From Chloroflexota bacterium (GTDB lineage: Bacteria > Chloroflexota > Dormibacteria > Aeolococcales > Aeolococcaceae), in NCBI GenBank assembly GCA_005889515.1, contig VBHE01000342.1:1-5276 (forward strand): 5,276 nt of DNA, written 5' to 3'. The position numbers and the translations under genes are program-made. Below the pieces are notes generated by a model. It made no database searches, was not told where the DNA came from, and was given only the letters and a program-made list of their open reading frames with translations. Of this stretch, positions 1 through 5,276 are shown piece after piece (the first letter of the stretch is position 1; each line of letters starts with the position of its first letter).

Positions 1-1
1 C

Positions 2-2071
2 TGCGACGGCGACGGCGACGCCGACGACCAGCTCGCCGGTGCCCCGACCGCCCACTGCGACGACCATCCCGATCCCGCCCTCGCCCACCTCGTCATCGCC
101 GGGACCTCGCTCGCCGGCGGCCAGCTGGTGACCGGGGCGGGCTTCGCGCCGATGGCGGTGGCGGGGGCCCCGGCCGGCCGCCACCTCGTGGGCAGCCCCG
201 CGATCGTCGCCGGGAGCGCACTCGACCCGGCGCTCGAGGTGGGGACGTTCGACGACGGCGCCCTCTACGTCCGCTCCGACGCGGTGGGGTGGCAGAGGCT
301 CTGGGGCTCCGACCCCGGCTTCACCTGCGTCGACAATCCCGCCGCCTACCTCGACCACACCTCGGCGACCCTCTGGGTCGCCTGCGAGGGCGCCGACCAC
401 GTCCTCCGCTACGCCTCCGGCCGCCTCCCCGCGACCTCGCTGCAGCTGCCCGCCCTCGACGGCTGGACGGCGCTCCGCGGACCGGCGCTCGCCGCCGGCC
501 CGGCGATCGCCCCGGCCGGGCCCGCGTCCACCGACGACCCGACCTTCTTCGCCGTCGACGCCGTCGGCGGGCTCTGGACCGCCACCACCTCCACCCCCTG
601 GGTGGCGCGGGGGGCCGGCTGCCAGGGCCACCCGGCGGCGGCGCTCGGGCTGGCCGCGACCACACCGACGACGGTTGTCGCCTGCCGGTCCGCCACCGGC
701 TCGCTGCTCTACGGGGCCGTGGGCCCGGGCGGCGCGATCGGCCTCACCGCCGCGACCGCCACCACCCCCCGCAACGCCGCCGGCTGCGTGCTCGGTGGGA
801 GCATCGTCGACGGCCCCGGTCTCGCCGCCACCGGTTCCGGCGTGCTCGTGCTCGTCACCGGCGCCGCCGACCACCTCCCCTACGTGGCGACGATCGCCTT
901 CCCCACCGCCCCGGGGGCGGGGCCGGTCGCCATCTCCCCGTACCAGGCGATCTCCTACCAGGGCGGGTCGCGCCCGGGGACCTGCGCGCCGCCGTCCGCC
1001 ACCAACCCCGCAACCCCGCTCGCCGGCGGACCGGCGGTCGCGACCTGGAGCGGCGCCGCCCTCACCGTGGGGCTGACCACGCCAACGATCCTCGCCGCGC
1101 CCCACTCGATCACCACCGCGGTCGCCCACCTCGTCGACGTGGCGGGGAACCCGGTCTCGGGGCGGACGGTCACCTTCACCAGCAGCATGCTCGTCACCGC
1201 GGGGGCGACCCAGAGCTCCTCGCCGGGGGTCTACACGACCACCGTCACCCCCGGCCTGCATGCGGGCGACGCCTGGGTCGGCGCCGCCTCCTCCTGGACC
1301 TCGGGCTCGACCTCGATGCGGCTCTTCCACGGCGGCTACGTGCTCGACGGCAACGGCGGCATCCACCCCTACGGGGGCGCGCCGGTGCTCGCCACCACCG
1401 CCTACTGGCCGGGCTGGGACATCGCCCGCGGGATCGTGCTGCGCCCCGACGGCGCCGGCGGCTACGTGGTCGACGGCTTCGGCAGCCTCCATCCCTTCGG
1501 CGACGCGCCCGCGGAGGCGAGCACCGCCTACTGGCCGGGCTGGGACATCGCCCGCGGGGTCGCGCTCCGCTCCGACGGTGTCAGCGGCTACGTCGTCGAC
1601 GGCTTCGGCGGCATCCACGCCTTCGGCGGGGCACCCGACATGCAGGCCACCGCGGTCTGGCCCGGCTGGGACATCGCCCGGGGCATCGTCCTCACCTCGG
1701 ACGGCGGCGGGTACGTGCTCGACGGCTTCGGTGGGCTCCACCCCTTCGGCGATGCCCCGGCGGTCTCCGGCTCCGCCTACTGGCCGAACTGGGACATCGC
1801 CCGGGGGCTGGCGGCGCGTCCCGACGGCCCCGGGGGCTACGTGCTCGACGGCTTCGGCGGGGTGCATCCCTTCGGCGGCGCCCCGGAGCTGCGCACCACC
1901 GCCGCCTGGCCGGGCTTCGACATCGCCCGGGGGCTGAGCGTCGGCGCCGGCGGCACCGGGGTGGTCCTCGACGGCTACGGGGGGCTCTCGGCGCTCGGCA
2001 ACCAGCCCCCGACCTCGGCGAGCGCCTACTGGCAGGGCTGGGACATCGCCCGGGGAGTGGCCGGAGGGTAG
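2..2071 (+). CDS. Probable exported multidomain protein with Ig-like domain and C-terminal tandem repeats (5' partial)
   Basis: The frame is open from the first bases of the window, so the gene starts upstream; the GTG at 128 is not convincing because the 42 codons before it read on without a stop. There are 689 visible residues. Residues 1 to about 350 are rich in G, A, T and P, with short beta-like segments and lectin/propeller-like phrases (LYVRSDAVGWQRLW, FFAVDAVGGLWTA). All eight visible cysteines lie here, which would suit disulfides outside the cytoplasm. Residues about 355-440 resemble a bacterial Ig-like (Big_1/invasin-type) domain: VDVAGNPVSGRTVTF, then GVYTTTVTPGLHAGD. Residues 444-689 are six tandem repeats ending at the stop. 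The visible start (CDGDGDADDQ) is Asp-rich and could bind calcium, but only one copy is seen. No catalytic motif is recognisable. A signal peptide would lie outside the window. A role as a surface or secreted binding protein is inference only. Confidence 0.85.
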   Translation, partial: CDGDGDADDQLAGAPTAHCDDHPDPALAHLVIAGTSLAGGQLVTGAGFAPMAVAGAPAGRHLVGSPAIVAGSALDPALEVGTFDDGALYVRSDAVGWQRLWGSDPGFTCVDNPAAYLDHTSATLWVACEGADHVLRYASGRLPATSLQLPALDGWTALRGPALAAGPAIAPAGPASTDDPTFFAVDAVGGLWTATTSTPWVARGAGCQGHPAAALGLAATTPTTVVACRSATGSLLYGAVGPGGAIGLTAATATTPRNAAGCVLGGSIVDGPGLAATGSGVLVLVTGAADHLPYVATIAFPTAPGAGPVAISPYQAISYQGGSRPGTCAPPSATNPATPLAGGPAVATWSGAALTVGLTTPTILAAPHSITTAVAHLVDVAGNPVSGRTVTFTSSMLVTAGATQSSSPGVYTTTVTPGLHAGDAWVGAASSWTSGSTSMRLFHGGYVLDGNGGIHPYGGAPVLATTAYWPGWDIARGIVLRPDGAGGYVVDGFGSLHPFGDAPAEASTAYWPGWDIARGVALRSDGVSGYVVDGFGGIHAFGGAPDMQATAVWPGWDIARGIVLTSDGGGYVLDGFGGLHPFGDAPAVSGSAYWPNWDIARGLAARPDGPGGYVLDGFGGVHPFGGAPELRTTAAWPGFDIARGLSVGAGGTGVVLDGYGGLSALGNQPPTSASAYWQGWDIARGVAGG
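1396..1558 (+). repeat. 37-base exact direct repeat shared by repeat units 1 and 2
   Basis: Bases 1396-1432 and 1522-1558 are identical over 37 positions, exactly one 126-base period apart. They encode the TAYWPGWDIARG core. Later units keep the protein sequence but differ at synonymous sites (for example cccggg in place of cccgcggg around Ala-Arg-Gly). Units 1 and 2 are therefore the most recently duplicated or gene-converted pair. Confidence 0.85.
2063..2068 (+). promoter_or_regulatory. Possible ribosome binding site for the acyl-CoA synthetase
   Basis: GGAGGG lies in the last codons of the repeat protein gene, 14 bases before the ATG at 2083. The spacing is longer than ideal, but no better purine run is nearby. 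It supports the ATG at 2083 over the ATG at 2097, which is in a different frame. Confidence 0.4.
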
Positions 2072-2082
2072 GCTCGCCGGCG

Positions 2083-3500
2083 ATGCACGCCCCCGCATGG
2101 CAGGTCCACCTCCGTCCCGGATCGGAGATCCCCACGGATCCCGAGGCGGCGCGGCGGTGGCTGCGGCGGGGGGACCTGCCCTCCGCGTTGCTCCGCGGCG
2201 GCACCGGCGTCGCGCTCCGCTGGGCGGGCGGGGAGCTGAGCCACGACGGGCTCGCCGCCGCGGTCGAGGAGGTGGCCGCCGGGCTCGCCGGGCTCGGCGC
2301 CGGGCCGGGGGAGCGGGTGCTCCTCCACGGCGCCGCCTCGTGCGACTGGGTGCTCGCCTGCCTCGGCGCTCTCCGCGCCGGCGCGGTCGTGGTGCCGGTC
2401 AACCCCGACTACCGCGAGGCCGAGGTCGCGCACATCCTCGGCGACTCCGAGCCGGCGCTCGTCGTCGCCGACGCCGCGCGGCTCGACGGCGTCGCCCGGC
2501 TGCGCCCCGCCCATCCCGGGATCCGCCACGTCGTCGACCTCGCCGGCCTGCCCCGCGCCCCCGCCCCCGCCCCCGACCCCGGTCTCGGCCCGGAGAGCGC
2601 GGCGCTGATCATCTACACGTCGGGGACCACCGGCCGTCCCAAGGGCGCGCTCCTCGGGCGCTGCCCCTCCATCACCTCCACGGCCTGGCGATGGGACTGG
2701 TGGGAACGCTCCTCGCCGGCGGCTCGGCCGTGCTGCTCCGCTTCTCGCCCGAGGCGGTGGTCGCCGAGCTGGGCGCCGGTGCGACCCTCTTCTTCGGGGT
2801 GCCGGCGATGTACCAGCGGCTCGCCGAGCACCTCGAGGTCGATCCCGCCGACCTCGGTGCGGTTCGCCTCTTCGTCTGCGGGTCGGCGCCGCTCCCCCCC
2901 GCGCTCTTCGAGCGCTGCGCGGCGCTCCTCGGCCAGCCGCCGCTCGAGCGCTACGGGATCACCGAGGGCGGGGTCGCGGTCTCCACCCCCTGCGCGGGGC
3001 CGCGGCAGCCGGGACGGGTCGGCCATCCGCTCCCCGGGGTCGAGGTGCGGCTGGGGGCGGAGGCCGAGGTGCTCCTCCGCGGCGGCCAGGTGTTCGGCGG
3101 CTACTGGCGCAACCCGGCGGCGAGCGCCGAGGTCCTCGAGGACGGCTGGCTGCGCACCGGTGACGCCGGCGAGATCGGCGCCGACGGCTCGCTCGCCATC
3201 CGCGGCCGGCTCAAGGAGCTGATCATCACCGGCGGCCTCAACGTGTACCCGCGGGAGGTGGAGGCGGTGCTCGAGGAGCATCCCGCGGTCGCCGAGGTGG
3301 CGGTCGCGGGGCTGCCCTCGGAGCGCTGGGGGGAGCAGGTCACCGCCTTCGTCGTCGCCCGCGTCCCGGTGGGTGAGGAGGAGCTCCTCGCCCACGCCCG
3401 GGCCCGGCTGGCCCCCTACAAGTGCCCCCGGGAGGTGCGCTTCGTCCCCGCCCTGCCGCGCAATGCCCTCGGCAAGGTCGTACGCTCCGAACTGTCATGA
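2083..3500 (+). pseudogene. AMP-forming acyl-CoA synthetase, MatB-like, with internal deletion and frameshift
   Basis: ANL-superfamily ligases activate a carboxylic acid with ATP to an acyl-adenylate and then to the CoA thioester. The N-terminal half is in frame 1 from ATG 2083 (MHAPAWQVHLRPG...) and carries the P-loop YTSGTTGRPKG at 2614-2646. The C-terminal half is in frame 3, about 2658-3500. It has HHLHG (2670-2684), GSAPLPP, YGITE (2952-2966), WLRTGD (3147-3164), the hinge and A8 region GRLKELIITGGLNVYP (3204-3251) and the A10 lysine in NALGK (3474-3476). HALP/HHxHG-type spacing, SAPLP and the 'PGRVGHPLPGVEVRL' stretch are most like malonyl-CoA synthetase (MatB) relatives; substrate is not proven. 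About 25 residues between the P-loop and HHLHG are absent and the frame changes, so the net loss is 3n+1 bases. Adding 73 bases back would give about 496 residues, normal for the family. As read, translation would end at 3222 with a nonsense tail. This is either a true recent lesion or an assembly/sequencing error; the intact flanks fit both. Confidence 0.85.
2650..2661 (+). other. Junction of the deletion/frameshift in the synthetase gene
   Basis: Frame 1 reads K-G-A-L-L through 2655, which is normal family sequence; family members then continue with about 25 residues starting near Ser-His. From 2658, frame 3 reads A-L-P-L-H-H-L-H-G, which is the next conserved block. The missing piece therefore falls at about 2656-2657. 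The exact breakpoints cannot be set from one sequence. Confidence 0.75.
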
Positions 3501-4327
3501 CGTCGCGTCGCCAGGGGGCGCCGGTCCGGGTCGATGTCGATCCTCCGACGCTGCTCGACGCCCTCGAGCGGCACCGTGCCCGCCTGCTGGGGTCGCTCGG
3601 GGCGCTGGACGGCGCCGCCTGGGCCACGCCGAGCCGCTGCGCGGGCTGGTCGGTCGGCGACGTCGTCGCCCATCTCCGCTGGGGGACGGACGTCGGGCTG
3701 GAGCTGGTCCGCCGGGTCGAGGGGGGGAGTGGAGAGCGGCTCTTCGACGGCTTCGACCCCCGGGCGACGCCGGAGGCCGAGCTGGCGCCGCTGCGCGGGC
3801 TCGACCCCGCCGAGCACCTCGCCGCGATCCGCGCGGGGACGGCGACCCTGCTCGCCGCGGCGCGTGAGCTCGCCGCCCGCGGGGTCGAGGACGAGGCCGA
3901 CACCCCCCTGGGATGGGTGCCCTGGCCGCTCGCCTTCAACCACCTCCTCTGGGACTCCTGGCTCCACGAGCGCGACGTGCTCCTCCCCCTCGGGATGGCT
4001 CCGGACCCCGAGCCCGCCGAGGTGCGCCTGGTCGGCTCCTACCAGCTCGTGATCCTCGGCGCGGTGCTCTCCATGTTCGGGATGCGCACGACCGTCGACC
4101 TCCGCCTCGAGGGCACCTGCGGCGAGGCCCAGCGGCTACGGGTCGGGGACGAGGTGGTGGTCGACCACCCCGCCGAGCCCCCGGGGGAGGAGGGGTGCAT
4201 CCGCGGCGACGCCGTCGCGGTGATCGAGGCGATGAGCGGCCGCGGCGATCTCGCCGGCCTGGCCCGGGGCCCGGAGCCGATGCTCCAGATCGCCGGCGCG
4301 CTCGGGAGACGGCTGGCGGGGATGTGA
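3497..4327 (+). CDS. Maleylpyruvate isomerase/DinB-like putative metalloenzyme (TIGR03083 type)
   Basis: 276 residues. The start is the ATG at 3497, which overlaps the synthetase stop as ATGA; no strong ribosome binding site precedes it, so translational coupling is likely. The open frame extends upstream to 3422, but that part overlaps conserved synthetase codons. The N-terminal domain (residues about 18-165) has the MDMPI/DinB helical-bundle signature W42-x-x-PSRCAGWSVGDVVAHL60. The second metal helix is NHLLWDSWLHERD (148-160). H59, D153 and H157 match the His / Glu-xxx-His zinc triad I recall from mycothiol-dependent maleylpyruvate isomerase, with Asp in place of Glu. The C-terminal part (about 175-276, ending in an IRGDAVAVIEAMSGRGD-like stretch) resembles the MDMPI C-terminal domain. 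Family members use mycothiol or act in unknown thiol-dependent reactions; the substrate here is unknown. Its place between a CoA ligase and an acyl-CoA dehydrogenase suggests a role in acid degradation. A G7 run at 3721-3727 is in frame on both sides. Confidence 0.85.
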   Translation: MTSRRQGAPVRVDVDPPTLLDALERHRARLLGSLGALDGAAWATPSRCAGWSVGDVVAHLRWGTDVGLELVRRVEGGSGERLFDGFDPRATPEAELAPLRGLDPAEHLAAIRAGTATLLAAARELAARGVEDEADTPLGWVPWPLAFNHLLWDSWLHERDVLLPLGMAPDPEPAEVRLVGSYQLVILGAVLSMFGMRTTVDLRLEGTCGEAQRLRVGDEVVVDHPAEPPGEEGCIRGDAVAVIEAMSGRGDLAGLARGPEPMLQIAGALGRRLAGM

Positions 4328-4341
4328 ACCGCGGTTCACAT
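4322..4341. promoter_or_regulatory. Perfect 20-bp palindrome, candidate operator
   Basis: ATGTGAACCGCGGTTCACAT is identical to its reverse complement over all 20 bases; the next pair outward (G/G) does not match. It overlaps the stop codon of the DinB-like gene (4325-4327) and lies 93 bases before the dehydrogenase ATG. It is locally AT-richer than its surroundings. The size and symmetry fit a dimeric regulator such as the TetR-family repressors that commonly control acyl-CoA dehydrogenase genes. The core GAAC-N4-GTTC also matches the Gram-positive LexA box half-sites. The regulator is not in the window, so its identity is inference. Confidence 0.6.
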
Positions 4342-4371
4342 GGGGAGCGCCGGACGCGGGCCTCCGAAGAG

Positions 4372-4377
4372 TACCCT
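4372..4377 (+). promoter_or_regulatory. Weak candidate -10 element for the acyl-CoA dehydrogenase
   Basis: TACCCT fits the TAnnnT pattern of actinobacterial -10 boxes in an otherwise GC-saturated intergenic stretch and would place the transcript start near 4384. No recognisable -35 lies 17 bases upstream (gccgga). The palindrome would sit about 43-62 bases upstream of that start. Confidence 0.2.
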
Positions 4378-4424
4378 TGCGGACGCGCGATCGAGGCCGG
4401 GGCGGGCGCCGCCGCCGGCGGGAC

Positions 4425-4430
4425 GAGGGA
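4425..4430 (+). promoter_or_regulatory. Ribosome binding site of the acyl-CoA dehydrogenase
   Basis: GAGGGA lies 4 bases before the ATG at 4435 (the GAGG core is 6 bases away). It fixes the start, which gives the family-typical N-terminus MDFRESDEQIMLR. Confidence 0.6.
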
Positions 4431-4434
4431 CGGC

Positions 4435-5276
4435 ATGGACTTCCGGGAGAGCGACGAGCAGATCATGCTGCGCCAGTCGGCCGCGGCGATCGCCACGGGC
4501 TACGGCCACGACTGGTTCGTGCGCAAGGCTCGCGCCGATGAGCGGAGTGACGAGCTCTGGACGGCGCTGGCGAAGCAGGGCTTCATCGGCGTCAACACCC
4601 CCGAGGCCTACGGCGGCGGGGGCATGGGCATCAGCGAGCTGGCGATCGTCTGCGAGGAGATGGCGGCGGCGGGATGCCCGCTCCTGCTCATGCTCGTCTC
4701 CCCGGCGATCTGCGCCTCGATCATCGCCCGGCACGGCAGCGACGAGCAGCGCGGGCGCTGGCTCCCGCCGATGGCGAGCGGCGAGATGAAGATGGCCTTC
4801 GCGATCACCGAGCCCGACGCCGGCAGCAACTCCCACCGCATCTCCACCACCGCGACCCGCGACGGCGACGGCTGGGTGCTCCGCGGGACCAAGTACTACA
4901 TCAGCGGCGTCGACGAGTCGCGGGCGATCCTGGTGGTGGCGCGCACCGGCGGCGACCCGCAGTCGGGGAGGGGCGAGCTCTCGCTCTTCATCGTCGACAG
5001 CGAGGCCCCCGGGCTCGAGCGCAGCCTCATCCCGGTCGAGATCGTCGCCCCGGAGAAGCAGTACACCCTCTTCTTCGACGGGGTGAGGATCGACGCCGAC
5101 CGGCTCGTCGGCACCGAGGGCAACGGGCTGCGCCAGGTCTTCGTCGGCCTCAACCCCGAGCGCATCATGACCGCGGCGATCAGCAACGGGATCGGCCGCT
5201 ACGCCCTCGCCAAGGCGTCGGCGTACGCCAATCAGCGCAGCGTCTGGGGGGTTCCGGTCGGCACCTACCAGGGCCT
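4435..5276 (+). CDS. Acyl-CoA dehydrogenase (3' partial)
   Basis: 280 complete codons are visible, with no stop before the window ends; family members are about 380-400 residues. These FAD enzymes introduce an alpha,beta double bond into acyl-CoA thioesters and pass electrons to electron-transfer flavoprotein. Visible in order: an N-terminal helical domain (MDFRESDEQ...; GFIGVNTPEAYGGGGMG; ARHGSDEQRGRWLPPMASGE), the flavin/substrate signature AITEPDAGSN (residues 123-132), the middle beta-domain with GTKYYISG (151-158), then LNPERIMTAA (from residue 239), which opens the C-terminal helical domain. The usual catalytic glutamate region lies beyond the window. The signature has Asn132 where the classic pattern has Asp; I believe this variant occurs in some actinobacterial FadE-type enzymes. 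Substrate length cannot be read from this part. It is separated from the DinB-like gene by 107 bases containing the palindrome, so it may have its own promoter. Confidence 0.93.
   Translation, partial: MDFRESDEQIMLRQSAAAIATGYGHDWFVRKARADERSDELWTALAKQGFIGVNTPEAYGGGGMGISELAIVCEEMAAAGCPLLLMLVSPAICASIIARHGSDEQRGRWLPPMASGEMKMAFAITEPDAGSNSHRISTTATRDGDGWVLRGTKYYISGVDESRAILVVARTGGDPQSGRGELSLFIVDSEAPGLERSLIPVEIVAPEKQYTLFFDGVRIDADRLVGTEGNGLRQVFVGLNPERIMTAAISNGIGRYALAKASAYANQRSVWGVPVGTYQG

Larger units (their letters stand above)
1331..2068 (+). repeat. Six tandem 41-42-codon protein repeats (GYVLDGFGG...WDIARG type)
   Basis: Six units start at 1331, 1457, 1583, 1706, 1832 and 1955, spaced 126, 126, 123, 126 and 123 bases. 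Each reads roughly GGYVLDGFGGLHPFGGAP, then 4-5 variable residues, then TAYWPGWDIARG, then about 8 variable residues containing a PDG turn. The 3-base spacing differences come from one residue lost in the PDG-GG linker. The last unit is the most diverged (VVLDGYGGLSALGNQP) but keeps AYWQGWDIARG. Unit length, the Gly/aromatic pattern and the alternating strand-like segments fit one beta-propeller blade per unit. The fold is inferred. Similar repeats are familiar as C-terminal modules of secreted proteins in high-GC bacteria. The array fills the C-terminus completely, with no anchor after it. Confidence 0.9.

Noticed and set aside
1331..2068. Regularly spaced repeats as a CRISPR array
   Set aside because: The period is 123-126 bases, the repeats are coding and in frame throughout, and the units differ at synonymous sites.
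289..2082. Frame-1 open stretch leading into the synthetase frame, which would make one 977-residue protein
   Set aside because: The part before 2083 is Arg/Pro-rich out-of-frame sequence over the repeat protein gene. The real synthetase start is the ATG at 2083.
2557..2574. GCCCCC hexamer repeated three times as a slippage site causing the frameshift
   Set aside because: The frame is still correct after it (the P-loop follows in frame 1). It encodes an APAP linker in a region that is variable in the family.
2613..3395. 260-residue minus-strand open frame over the synthetase
   Set aside because: It is antisense to well-conserved ligase motifs, low in complexity (E/R/G-rich) and matches no recognisable family; stop-free antisense frames are expected at this GC content.
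3721..3727. G7 run in the DinB-like gene as a phase-variation tract
   Set aside because: Homopolymers of this length are common at this GC content, and family-like sequence continues in the same frame on both sides.
4322..4341. Palindrome as a rho-independent terminator
   Set aside because: It is followed by GGGGAGCGCC rather than a T run, and as a hairpin it would have only a CGCG loop; an operator is more likely.
4336..5186. Several minus-strand open frames over the acyl-CoA dehydrogenase
   Set aside because: The + strand carries clear dehydrogenase motifs throughout; the antisense frames show no motifs or ribosome binding sites.

Overview
The window is uniformly very GC-rich (by eye above 70%, with G or C in nearly every third codon position). 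It holds four genes, all on the + strand and tightly packed. The TIGR03083/maleylpyruvate-isomerase-like gene and the 'GYVLDGFGG...AYWPGWDIARG' repeat protein suggest an actinomycete or a high-GC relative such as Dormibacterota/Chloroflexota. This is inference from family distribution, not a taxonomic assignment. There are no RNA genes, insertion sequences or CRISPR arrays, and no gene on the minus strand that I can support.

Layout. (1) 2-2071 is the 3' part of a large, probably exported protein. It has a cysteine-containing, beta-rich N-terminal region, one bacterial Ig-like domain, and six tandem 41-42-residue repeats that run to the C-terminus. Its true start lies upstream of the window. 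(2) 2083-3500 is an AMP-forming acyl-CoA synthetase most like the malonyl-CoA synthetase (MatB) branch of the ANL superfamily. It is broken: right after the P-loop the reading frame jumps from frame 1 to frame 3, and the roughly 25 residues that normally separate the P-loop from the HHxHG motif are missing. Everything on both sides of the lesion looks intact. (3) 3497-4327 is a DinB/maleylpyruvate-isomerase-like putative metalloenzyme whose ATG overlaps the synthetase stop codon (ATGA). (4) 4435-5276 is an acyl-CoA dehydrogenase cut off by the window end. It is preceded by a 107-base intergenic region that opens with a perfect 20-bp palindrome.

Together, genes 2-4 look like a small CoA-ester metabolism cluster: acid activation, a possibly thiol-dependent DinB-fold step, then flavin-dependent alpha,beta-desaturation. 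The palindrome is the best candidate for a regulator binding site controlling the dehydrogenase. The repeat protein upstream has no evident metabolic link. I see no clear new biological system. The points most worth a second look are the synthetase lesion, the palindrome and the repeat array.
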